From a bacterium (GTDB lineage: Bacteria > Pseudomonadota > Alphaproteobacteria > Caulobacterales > Hyphomonadaceae), in NCBI GenBank assembly GCA_030824255.1, contig JAVBYB010000431.1, positions 1 to 7,364 of the forward strand: a stretch of 7,364 nt of DNA, in the 5' to 3' direction. Every line of letters begins with the position of its first letter. Within the stretch, counting starts at the first letter, position 1. Below, piece by piece: positions 1 to 5,964 of the stretch. Both the position numbers and the translations under genes were made by a program. The notes beneath the pieces are model-generated. The model did not search any database. It was not told the DNA's origin and saw only the letters and a list, made by a program, of their open reading frames with translations.

Positions 1-899
1 ACGATCTGGATGCGATCAAACTGCGTGAAGTCCAGCGCCTTCTTGCCCTCGCGGGTCGGCAGGACAGCCTTCAGCTCATACGCGTCGATATAGGCGGAAA
101 CCGTGCGGCCCACGAAGTCGGGCTGCTCGTAGATTTCCTTCTGCATGAAGTGGCGGTAATTTCCCTTCTCGGCAGCGGCGCCAGCGGCGGGAACGTGTGT
201 TTCTGCGCGCTCCACCGTTTTGCCAGACGCGTCGAACACTTCAAACGATGTGCGCGTCAGTTGGCACCAGTCGCCTTCTTCAAGATAGATCACCCGCGTC
301 GTGAACGGCCCCACCGCCAGCGCGTCCGATCCCAGGAACATCTCGCCCTCGCCAACGCCGATCACCAGCGGCGATCCGCGCCTGCCGCCGAGGATCAGGT
401 TCTCCTCGCCCTCGATGATGCAGGCGATGGCGAAAGCCCCGCGCAACTCGTCCAGCGTCGCCGCGAACGCCGCCTTCGGCGTCATGCCTTTCGACAGATT
501 CTCATCGATCAGGTGCGCGATGGTTTCCGAATCCGTTTCGCTCACGAACTTGCGGCCGCGCTTTTCCATCGCTTCGCGCAGCTCGCGGAAGTTCTCGATG
601 ATCCCGTTGTGCACAATCGCCACCCGGCCGGAGGCATGCGGGTGAGCATTCGTCTCGTTCGGCTGGCCATGCGTCGCCCAGCGGGTGTGCCCGATGCCCA
701 CGCCCGCCTTCAGGGGCGTCTCGCGGACTTTCGCATCGAGATTGGACAGCTTGCCCGGCGCCCGCAGGCGGGTCAGCTTGCCGGCTTCCAGCAGGGCCAC
801 CCCCGCCGAATCATAGCCGCGGTATTCCAGCCGCTTCAGCGCCTCCACCAGGCGGGGCGCCGCCGGCTGGTCGCTCAGGATACCGATAATGCCGCACAT
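1..899 (-). CDS. glmS: Glutamine--fructose-6-phosphate aminotransferase (isomerizing), 5' half, cut by the window edge
   Basis: GlmS makes glucosamine-6-phosphate from fructose-6-phosphate and glutamine in the cytoplasm, the first committed step to UDP-GlcNAc for peptidoglycan and LPS. The window holds 299 complete codons of a usual ~600. Seen: MCGIIGIL at the N-terminus, where Cys2 becomes the N-terminal nucleophile after Met removal; LEYRGYDSAGVA (25-35); GHTRWATHG (70-78); NAHPH (84-88); HNGIIENF (97-104); and SETDSETIAHL (120-130). The complete glutaminase domain is therefore present. It runs into the linker with the MQKEIYEQP signature (252-260) and ends at DRIQI, just before the first SIS (isomerase) domain. 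The start is fixed by the need for Met-Cys; a GGAG lies about 10 bases upstream. The gene is divergent from glmM, whose product uses GlmS product. No frameshift or missing residue is seen in the visible half. Confidence 0.97.
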   Translation of the reverse strand, partial: MCGIIGILSDQPAAPRLVEALKRLEYRGYDSAGVALLEAGKLTRLRAPGKLSNLDAKVRETPLKAGVGIGHTRWATHGQPNETNAHPHASGRVAIVHNGIIENFRELREAMEKRGRKFVSETDSETIAHLIDENLSKGMTPKAAFAATLDELRGAFAIACIIEGEENLILGGRRGSPLVIGVGEGEMFLGSDALAVGPFTTRVIYLEEGDWCQLTRTSFEVFDASGKTVERAETHVPAAGAAAEKGNYRHFMQKEIYEQPDFVGRTVSAYIDAYELKAVLPTREGKKALDFTQFDRIQI

Positions 900-1129
900 C
901 TATGAAGGGCTCCGAACAGCGCCAAGGCCGGAAATGTCAGGCCAGAGATCAGGAAGGCGAGTGATCTAGGCGATTGGCCAGCTTAAGGTATTGCAAAACA
1001 TGGCGAGGGTCCGTCATGAAAATCACGGTTTCACGGCGGGTTATGGTGTTTCTGCTAGCCCCATGCCCTTCATCCGCCCGCTCCGGGGCCTTCCGGGGGG
1101 CGCCAGACGTGTTTGTTGCGTGAGGGAAG
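900..1129. promoter_or_regulatory. Shared divergent control region of glmS and glmM
   Basis: These 230 bases separate two divergent genes for consecutive steps of UDP-GlcNAc synthesis, so promoters for both must lie here or within the gene starts. For glmS, the minus-strand octamer CCTAGATC (970-963) fits 7 of 8 positions of the Caulobacter housekeeping -10 consensus GCTANAWC, but I see no convincing -35 at the right distance. For glmM, TTGCAA (991-996) is a possible -35 without a good -10. The glmM Shine-Dalgarno is GAGGGAAG just before the ATG. I see no glmS ribozyme, which is a Gram-positive feature. Promoter assignments are weak; the regulatory role is inferred from the layout. Confidence 0.5.
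1016..1123 (+). CDS. Possible 35-residue leader peptide upstream of glmM (doubtful)
   Basis: ATG at 1016 is preceded by a GAGGG about 8 bases upstream and opens a 35-codon frame ending at TGA 1121-1123. It is in frame with glmM, and its stop lies inside the glmM Shine-Dalgarno, 6 bases before the glmM ATG. The peptide begins MKITVSRRVMVFLLAPC, with a basic N-terminus and a short hydrophobic run reminiscent of a signal sequence, followed by a Pro/Ser/Gly/Ala-rich tail with no recognised family. If translated, it could couple ribosomes to glmM initiation. It could equally be a chance frame in GC-rich DNA; only position and ribosome-binding site support it. Confidence 0.25.
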   Translation: MKITVSRRVMVFLLAPCPSSARSGAFRGAPDVFVA

Positions 1130-2476
1130 ATGACGGCTCGCAAGATTTTCGGAACGGACGGCATTCGCGGCACGGCCAACTCCTGGCCCGTGACACCCGA
1201 AATGGCCATGCGTCTCGGCATGGCCGCCGCCACCTATTTCCGCAAGTCCGACCCGCATCGCCATCTTGTCGTCATCGGCAAGGATACGCGCCTTTCCGGC
1301 TACATGCTCGAGCCCGCCCTCACTACCGGCTTCACCGCCATGGGCATGGATGTCCGCCTGTTCGGCCCGCTGCCGACGCCGGGCGTCGCCATGCTGACGC
1401 GCTCGCTGCGCGCCGATCTCGGCGTGATGATCTCCGCCTCCCACAATTCCTACCAGGACAATGGCATCAAGCTGTTCGGGCCGGACGGCTACAAGCTGTC
1501 GGATGAAGCCGAACTGGCGATCGAGGCGCTGATGGGCCGCTCGCTGGACGACAGCCTCGCCGCCTCGCCCGATCTCGGCCGCGCCGAACGCGTCGACGAT
1601 GCGCAGTCCCGCTATATCGAAATCGTCAAATCCACCTTCCCGCGCAAGCTCCGCCTCACGGGTCTGCGTGTGGTGATCGATTGCGCCAACGGCGCCGCCT
1701 ACAAGGTCGCCCCGAAAGCCCTCTACGAACTCGGCGCCGAAATCTTCCCGATCGGCAACGAACCCAACGGCTTCAATATCAACCGCGAGATCGGCTCCAC
1801 CGACACACGCGCCATGGTCGATGCGGTCCACAAATACCGCGCCGACATCGGCATCGCGCTCGATGGCGACGCCGACCGCGTCGTGATGTGCGACGAGCAC
1901 GGCAAGATCATCGACGGCGACCAGTTGCTCGGCATGATCGCCACCTCGTGGAAGGCGCAGGGCCGTCTCTCGAAGAAAGCCGTCGTCGCCACTGTCATGT
2001 CGAACCTCGGCCTCGAAATGCATCTCAAGGGTCTGGGCATCGCGCTGGAGCGCACGCAGGTGGGCGACCGCTATGTCGTCGCGCGCATGATCGAGAAGGG
2101 CATCAATATCGGCGGCGAACAGTCTGGCCACGTCGTGATGTCCGACTTCTCCACCACGGGCGATGGCCTGCTGGCGGCGTTGCAGGTGTTGGCCGTGATG
2201 GTCGAGACCGGGAAGAGGCTGTCAGAGATCGCTCACGTGTTCGATCCGGCGCCGCAGAAGCTGGTCAATCGCAAGTATCAAGGCGCTGATCCGCTTTCGA
2301 AGAAGTCCGTGCAGGACGCCATCGCTGCTGCCGAGAAAGCTCTCGGATCGCGCGGCCGCCTGCTGGTCCGCAAATCCGGAACCGAGCCGCTGATCCGCGT
2401 CATGGCTCAGGCCGAAACCGACGATCTCGTGAAGGAAGCCGTCGACGGCGTGCTGGCGGCGCTGGACCGCGATTAG
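1130..2476 (+). CDS. glmM: Phosphoglucosamine mutase
   Basis: GlmM interconverts glucosamine-6-phosphate and glucosamine-1-phosphate in the cytoplasm, between GlmS and GlmU on the route to UDP-GlcNAc. The 448 residues match the usual ~445-450. Seen: the N-terminal signature [10 protein letters not shown] (5-14); the active-site loop [12 protein letters not shown] (101-112), where Ser104 is the phosphorylated residue; the Mg-binding DGDADR (245-250); the sugar-specificity loop GGEQSGH (328-334); and the C-terminal phosphate-binding loop [12 protein letters not shown] (414-425). All four alpha-D-phosphohexomutase domains are therefore present and intact. The ATG at 1130 is chosen because [10 protein letters not shown] is where the family begins and GAGGGAAG lies directly upstream. 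kdsA follows on the same strand after 113 bases. Placement opposite glmS suggests coordinated expression, which is inference. Confidence 0.98.
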   Translation: MTARKIFGTDGIRGTANSWPVTPEMAMRLGMAAATYFRKSDPHRHLVVIGKDTRLSGYMLEPALTTGFTAMGMDVRLFGPLPTPGVAMLTRSLRADLGVMISASHNSYQDNGIKLFGPDGYKLSDEAELAIEALMGRSLDDSLAASPDLGRAERVDDAQSRYIEIVKSTFPRKLRLTGLRVVIDCANGAAYKVAPKALYELGAEIFPIGNEPNGFNINREIGSTDTRAMVDAVHKYRADIGIALDGDADRVVMCDEHGKIIDGDQLLGMIATSWKAQGRLSKKAVVATVMSNLGLEMHLKGLGIALERTQVGDRYVVARMIEKGINIGGEQSGHVVMSDFSTTGDGLLAALQVLAVMVETGKRLSEIAHVFDPAPQKLVNRKYQGADPLSKKSVQDAIAAAEKALGSRGRLLVRKSGTEPLIRVMAQAETDDLVKEAVDGVLAALDRD

Positions 2477-2494
2477 GCCGCCGCGCCTGTCGGA

Positions 2495-2522
2495 TTGACG
2501 CGCGGCATCCTGTTTCTGGAAT
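2495..2522 (+). promoter_or_regulatory. Candidate kdsA promoter
   Basis: TTGACG (2495-2500) matches 5 of 6 bases of the -35 consensus. After 16 bases it is followed by TGGAAT (2517-2522), 4 of 6 for the -10. TTGACGC also fits the Caulobacter TTGaCgS element exactly. Transcription would start near 2529, leaving about 60 bases of leader before kdsA. The site suggests kdsA can be transcribed apart from glmM. The match is moderate and was found by eye. Confidence 0.4.
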
Positions 2523-2530
2523 CATTCCAG
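2516..2530. repeat. Perfect inverted repeat over the candidate kdsA -10
   Basis: CTGGAA-TCA-TTCCAG is a perfect 6-base inverted repeat with a 3-base centre, overlapping the proposed -10 hexamer. The geometry suits a small dimeric repressor operator. As RNA it is a weak hairpin with no U-tract, so a glmM terminator is less likely. No regulator is recognised. Confidence 0.4.
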
Positions 2531-2539
2531 TTCCCCACT

Positions 2540-2568
2540 GGCGCGACCGCGCCAATGGCGCCATATGG
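2540..2568. repeat. Cluster of palindromes in the kdsA leader
   Basis: Three palindromes lie end to end. GGCGCGACCGCGCC (2540-2553) could form a 5-bp RNA stem with a GACC loop. ATGGCGCCAT (2555-2564) is a perfect 10-mer. CCATATGG (2561-2568) overlaps it. They sit just upstream of the kdsA ribosome-binding site (AGGAG at 2579-2583) and could be operator or RNA structure. Chance palindromes are common in GC-rich DNA, so function is unproven. Confidence 0.35.
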
Positions 2569-2589
2569 GCCACAGCACAGGAGAGCGGC

Positions 2590-3453
2590 ATGGCTGACGG
2601 CCAGACCCTGACCCCCAATCGCATCGTCGAAATTCCCGCTCCCCGCGGAACTGTCCGTATCGGCCAGGAGCTCCCCGTGAGTTTCATCATGGGCCCCTGC
2701 CAGCTCGAAAGCCGCGCGCACGGCCTGGAGATGTCCGCCGCCATTCGCGAGATCGCGGACCGTCTCGGGGCGCACGTGATCTACAAGACCTCGTTCGACA
2801 AGGCGAACCGCTCCAGCATCTCCACGGCGCGCGGTCTGGGTCTCGATGCTTCGCTCGATATCTTCAACGAGATCCGCGAGACCTCGGGCCTGCCTGTTCT
2901 CACCGATGTCCACCTGCCGGATCAGTGCGCCGAAGTGGCGAAGGCGGTCGACGTTCTGCAGATCCCCGCCTTCCTGTCGCGCCAGACCGATCTTCTTGTC
3001 GCCGCCGCCCAGACGGGTCGCGCCATCAATGTGAAGAAGGGCCAGTTCATGGCCCCGTGGGACATGAAGAATGTCGTCAACAAGCTGGTGCAATCGGGCT
3101 GCCGCGATGTGCTGGTCTGCGAGCGCGGCGTCTCCTTTGGCTACAACACGCTCGTCTCGGACATGCGCGCGCTGCCTGAACTCGCCGCCACCGGCGCGCC
3201 GGTCGTGTTCGACGCGACGCACTCCGTGCAGCAGCCCGGCGGGCAGGGCACGACGTCTGGCGGCCAGCGCCAGTACGTGCCCATTCTCGCCCGCGCCGCC
3301 GCCGCCGTCGGCATCGCCTGCGTCTTCATCGAAACGCACGAGAACCCCGACCAGGCCCCCAGCGACGGCCCCAACATGGTGCCTCTCAGCCAGCTCGAAG
3401 AGCTGATGCGCCAGATCATGGCCGTCGACAAACTGACGAAGAGCTTCCTCTAG
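2590..3453 (+). CDS. kdsA: 3-deoxy-8-phosphooctulonate synthase (KDO-8-phosphate synthase), metal-dependent type
   Basis: KdsA condenses phosphoenolpyruvate with arabinose-5-phosphate to give KDO-8-phosphate, the precursor of the inner-core LPS sugar KDO. The 287 residues are normal (E. coli 284). Seen: GPCQLES (35-41); KTSFDKANRSS (66-76); TDVH (105-108); RQTDLL (131-136); the core INVKKGQF (146-153); CERGVSFGYNTLV (177-189); FDATHSVQQPGG (207-218); and FIETHENPDQAPSDGPN (246-262). Cys37, with His211, Glu248 and Asp259, matches the metal ligands of Aquifex-type class II enzymes, where the E. coli metal-free enzyme has Asn instead of the Cys. The start is supported by AGGAG six bases before the ATG. 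The gene ends 4 bases from the stop of a convergent gene. LPS synthesis agrees with the envelope theme of glmS and glmM. Confidence 0.98.
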   Translation: MADGQTLTPNRIVEIPAPRGTVRIGQELPVSFIMGPCQLESRAHGLEMSAAIREIADRLGAHVIYKTSFDKANRSSISTARGLGLDASLDIFNEIRETSGLPVLTDVHLPDQCAEVAKAVDVLQIPAFLSRQTDLLVAAAQTGRAINVKKGQFMAPWDMKNVVNKLVQSGCRDVLVCERGVSFGYNTLVSDMRALPELAATGAPVVFDATHSVQQPGGQGTTSGGQRQYVPILARAAAAVGIACVFIETHENPDQAPSDGPNMVPLSQLEELMRQIMAVDKLTKSFL

Positions 3454-3463
3454 ATCGTCAGTT
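3431..3463. terminator. Candidate bidirectional terminator over both convergent stop codons
   Basis: AACTGACGA (3431-3439) is perfectly complementary to TCGTCAGTT (3455-3463). Inside it AGAG (3440-3443) pairs with CTCT (3448-3451) around a CTTC tetraloop, leaving only a 3-base AGA bulge, for 13 base pairs in total. The stem contains or touches the kdsA stop (3451-3453) and the stop of the minus-strand quinohemoprotein gene (3458-3460). On the minus strand the stem ends in GTTTGT, a short U-rich tail; the plus side has only TT, so termination is probably stronger toward the left. The structure is directly visible; termination is inferred. Confidence 0.55.
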
Positions 3464-5443
3464 CGCCGGCTTGAATCCGAGCATCACATTCCCCGGCGCC
3501 TGGCCGAACGAGCCATAGCCGGAGTTCACCACCAGCTGTCCGTTTGCGGCGTAGATCGACGCCGCATCGATCGCGCCGCCCTTGCCCGGCACGCCGTTGA
3601 GAGTGGTGTAGTTCTTCGCCGTCGCCTGCTTCCACAACAGCTTGCCGTCTTTCGCGTCCAGCGCGTGCAGCGTGCCGTCCAGCGTGGCTGCGATCACCAC
3701 GCCGTCGATCACCGCGGGCGCTGCCGACATCGCGATCTGGTGTACCGGAAAGCCCGGCGGCGTGGGCGGCAGGGTGGCGGGCGGCTCGGGATTGTACTGC
3801 CACTTGATCGCGCCGGTCTTGGCGTCGAGCGCATAAAGGCCTGGCTTGATGCTGGCGTCGAACTCCCACTCGCCCGCGATCGGCTGGCCCACGGTGGAGA
3901 TCGGTGCGAACACTGTGTCGCCGTCATAGGCGATACCCCAGTGAATGCCGCCCAGCGCGCCGCCGGTGCCCAGCGCCTTGCGCCAGACCACCTTGCCCGT
4001 ATCGGGCTCGAACGCCCACACAGAGCCGGACTTCTGCCCCGCATAGACCAGCTGCTTTCCATCCGAATGCGTGCCGAGGATCGCCGACGCGCCGAAGTCC
4101 ACGTCGCGATAGACCGTCTCCGGCGTGCTGGTGCAGTTCAGCAGTTCCGGCTTCGATTTCAGGTCGCAACCGATATTGTAGATGTCGTTCGGCGTGGCGT
4201 GGAAGCTCCACTTTTCCTTGCCTGTCTTCAGGTCCACGGCGATCACGGCATTGGTGTTCCTGTGCGCTGGCGGCGAGTTGCTTTCGCCGGTTGCGAAGTA
4301 GATCAGGCTGCGTTTCTCGTCGATCGCCGGGGAATTCCAGATCGGCGCGCCTGAAGGCCCCATGAGCGACTTGCCATCGCCCCGGTCGCGAACATGCACC
4401 GCATCCGGCATCGTGTCATAGCGCCATTGCTGTTCGCCCGTCTTCGGGTCGAGCGAGACGACATAGCCATGATTGGTGCAGCAGGTGACATCGTTGCTGC
4501 CCGCGAACACGATTTCGAATTGCGACACCGGCACGATCACGCGGTCATTGAGAATGCTCGGCGTGCCGGTCGCGGTGGAGTAGCTGTAGGTTCCCACCGT
4601 CTTCGTCCATACGGATTTTCCCGTGCGTGCGTCGACTGCGTAGACTGCGGTGTCGGTGCCCGAGAACACCAGCAGCGGCACGCCATTGGCGTATCCGAAC
4701 GCCGCGCTTGTGCGCAGCGGCGCGCCACCCGGCGTGTTGAACGCCCACTGCAGGCAAGGCTTGTCCGCCACGGAAATGTCGAACGCATACATCGCGCCCA
4801 CATCCGCGACAGGCACAAAGAGATTGTCGCCCACCACCGCGCCTTGTGCGCGCATGCCCGTCGCATCGGGGAAGCCCAGCGACCACGCCAGCTCCATCTT
4901 CTGCAGCTGCGTCTTTGTCAGCCCCGCCTTCGCAGCTGTCAGGCTGCGCGTGTTGTGCATGTCGAAGCCGAAGTTCGTCACCGCAGCCGGGCCAGAAAGG
5001 TTCACCGTCTTGCGTGCGTCATCGCACATCATTGCCGACGTCCAGTTGTCGGTCGGCGGCTTGCCGCCGGTCAGGAAGTTGACCACTTGCGCCCGCTGCT
5101 CGTCCGACAGCATCGCGCCCTGCGCCTTCATCTTGCCCTGCGTCAGCGAGAAGTTGATGAACTGCAGGCTCATCTGCTTCAGCGTCGAGAGGGCAGGCGA
5201 ACGCGTCGCCTCCGGCTGATCGTGGCACGCTGCGCAATAGGTCTTGTAGACGCCCTCGCCGGGATGCGCGCCGGTCGCAGCCGCAGGTTGAGGCGCCGGT
5301 GCGATGTCATGTGCGGGTGTGGAAACGGGCGCCTCGACGACTGGCGGCGTATCCACCGCCGTCACGCTCATCGGCGTTGCCTGGCATGATACCATCGCCA
5401 GAGCTGCCGCGCCTGCAAGCGCAGCCTTCATAAAGGTCGTCAT
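3458..5443 (-). CDS. Cytochrome c-PQQ beta-propeller dehydrogenase, polyvinyl-alcohol-dehydrogenase-like lipoprotein
   Basis: A 661-residue quinohemoprotein, probably oxidising an alcohol-type substrate in the envelope and passing electrons from PQQ to its own heme c. Seen: the signal MTTFMKAALAGAAALAMVSC, likely lipidated at Cys20 though the lipobox has Met at -3; a Pro/Ala-rich linker (~25-60); the heme site CAACH (70-74), with Met105 the likely axial ligand; then a propeller with six xDxxTGxxxW-type docking motifs (near 270, 331, 403, 478, 539, 595) and a degenerate first one near 221-233. A vicinal Cys pair (321-322, in TCCTNHG) recalls the disulfide that stacks on PQQ in quinoprotein dehydrogenases. 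GPSGAPIWNSPAID (362-375) resembles polyvinyl-alcohol dehydrogenases (cytochrome). The start at 5443 follows GGGGACGGAA and places the signal peptide first; the frame stays open upstream to 5626. The substrate is unknown; no PQQ-synthesis genes are nearby. Confidence 0.85.
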   Translation of the reverse strand: MTTFMKAALAGAAALAMVSCQATPMSVTAVDTPPVVEAPVSTPAHDIAPAPQPAAATGAHPGEGVYKTYCAACHDQPEATRSPALSTLKQMSLQFINFSLTQGKMKAQGAMLSDEQRAQVVNFLTGGKPPTDNWTSAMMCDDARKTVNLSGPAAVTNFGFDMHNTRSLTAAKAGLTKTQLQKMELAWSLGFPDATGMRAQGAVVGDNLFVPVADVGAMYAFDISVADKPCLQWAFNTPGGAPLRTSAAFGYANGVPLLVFSGTDTAVYAVDARTGKSVWTKTVGTYSYSTATGTPSILNDRVIVPVSQFEIVFAGSNDVTCCTNHGYVVSLDPKTGEQQWRYDTMPDAVHVRDRGDGKSLMGPSGAPIWNSPAIDEKRSLIYFATGESNSPPAHRNTNAVIAVDLKTGKEKWSFHATPNDIYNIGCDLKSKPELLNCTSTPETVYRDVDFGASAILGTHSDGKQLVYAGQKSGSVWAFEPDTGKVVWRKALGTGGALGGIHWGIAYDGDTVFAPISTVGQPIAGEWEFDASIKPGLYALDAKTGAIKWQYNPEPPATLPPTPPGFPVHQIAMSAAPAVIDGVVIAATLDGTLHALDAKDGKLLWKQATAKNYTTLNGVPGKGGAIDAASIYAANGQLVVNSGYGSFGQAPGNVMLGFKPAN

Positions 5444-5509
5444 TTCCGTCCCCAGTAACACTGCGGCCTGTATGGCCATCCGGCCGACCGTCTGAGGGGA
5501 GGAGTCTGC

Positions 5510-5529
5510 GCCAGCTTTGCGCCGCTGGC
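5510..5529. repeat. Hairpin between the small gene and the quinohemoprotein gene
   Basis: GCCAGC (5510-5515) and GCTGGC (5524-5529) form a perfect 6-bp stem with an 8-base loop, starting 14 bases past the stop of the small minus-strand gene. It could be a weak terminator or a processing site, but no U-tract follows. The rest of the 100-base gap shows no convincing promoter. Confidence 0.3.
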
Positions 5530-5543
5530 TAGAGAGGCGCCGG

Positions 5544-5768
5544 CTAGGTCGCCAGCGGTTCCAGCTTGTCGGCCCGGCGGCTGATCTCGCTTTCGATCTT
5601 CGGAAGCGACCGGCGCGCTGCAGCATGTTTGGGGTGTTCGGGGTCGGCGATCATGCGGGTGACGGCCGTCTGGTAGTGAAGCAGTTTTGCGTCGGTCATT
5701 TCAGGAAGGCGCTTGGACAACGGCGCGCGAGCGGGCTTGAGCGCGGCGAGGCGCGAAGTTTGGGTCAA
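5544..5768 (-). CDS. Uncharacterised small basic protein
   Basis: I do not recognise this protein. It is 74 residues if begun at the TTG at 5768, where a weak AAAGG lies about 9 bases upstream. It is 51 residues if begun at the in-frame ATG at 5699 (MTDAKLLHYQ), which lacks a clear ribosome-binding site. No ATG or GTG lies between the upstream TAA and the TTG. The C-terminal two thirds looks like a compact helical protein: LLHYQTAVTRMI, then DPEHPKH, then a charged helix rich in Arg, Lys and Glu. There is no signal peptide, membrane segment or cysteine, so it is probably cytoplasmic. It lies alone between two exported proteins with about 100 and 200 non-coding bases on either side. Ordered amphipathic composition argues for a real gene; antisense chance remains possible. 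Confidence 0.6.
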   Translation of the reverse strand: MTQTSRLAALKPARAPLSKRLPEMTDAKLLHYQTAVTRMIADPEHPKHAAARRSLPKIESEISRRADKLEPLAT

Positions 5769-5964
5769 AATGCGGAACCTTTGCGTTGGAGGACGTTACA
5801 GTCCTGGCAAATCCGTCGCCGAAGCCAGAAGGCGCGTCGAACCGGGTGCGCCGGGCGACATGAGAGCAATGCCCCTGCGAACATATATAGCGCAGAACGG
5901 TCCAAAAGCACAGTGTCCGCGAGCTTTATGCTGTTCACCCGACGCCCGGCGGCGTGTTCCGGGG
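5769..5964 (-). other. Intergenic region with AT box and RNA-fold potential upstream of the small gene
   Basis: These 196 bases hold no convincing gene. Reading the minus strand, GCTATATAT (5891-5883) is a sharply AT-rich patch in GC-rich DNA and looks like an alphaproteobacterial -10. The only nearby -35-like hexamer, TTGGAC (5905-5900), is too close (10-base spacer). Downstream of the box are complementary segments GGCGAC/GTCGCC (5854-5859 with 5815-5820), a nested GGCGC/GCGCC pair (5848-5852 with 5831-5835), and the perfect hairpin AGGAC-N6-GTCCT (5790-5805). This could be a structured leader of the small gene or a short RNA; neither is proven. Just past the phosphatase stop, ACGCC-CGGC-GGCGT (5942-5955) is a short GC-rich hairpin without a U-run. 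Confidence 0.35.

Noticed and set aside
150..905. Long plus-strand frame of 251 codons opposite glmS
   Set aside because: Arg/His-rich antisense frame typical of GC-rich DNA; the minus strand encodes unmistakable GlmS motifs over the same bases.
900..1129. glmS ribozyme or riboswitch upstream of glmS
   Set aside because: No recognisable core, and the element is known from Gram-positive bacteria; the gap shows nothing resembling it.
1070..2131. Long minus-strand frame of 353 codons opposite glmM
   Set aside because: Asp/Gly/Ala/Val-rich antisense of an intact, fully motif-supported GlmM; no recognisable domain of its own.
2473..3339. Minus-strand frame of 288 codons opposite kdsA
   Set aside because: Antisense shadow of an intact KdsA, with no family features.
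4394..5389. Plus-strand frame of 331 codons opposite the quinohemoprotein gene
   Set aside because: Arg/His/Leu-rich antisense frame; the opposite strand has heme, propeller and signal-peptide features.
5444..5626. N-terminal extension of the quinohemoprotein frame upstream of 5443
   Set aside because: The extension is Arg/Ser-rich, overlaps the small gene and would bury the signal peptide internally; the ATG at 5443 has a GGGGACGGAA and gives a proper signal start.
5833..5852. tRNA-like GGTTCGAC motif on the minus strand
   Set aside because: The flanking bases do not form a T-stem and no acceptor or anticodon arm is present.
5770..5890. Possible 6S RNA on the minus strand (ATGTTCGCA near 5885 resembles the start of the enterobacterial RNA)
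   Set aside because: No long closing stem or central bubble could be drawn and the gene context is not the usual one; a covariance-model search would decide.
5942..5955. Terminator for the PhoD-like gene (ACGCC-CGGC-GGCGT)
   Set aside because: Only a 5-bp stem without a U-run; kept as a note in the intergenic entry, not called a terminator.
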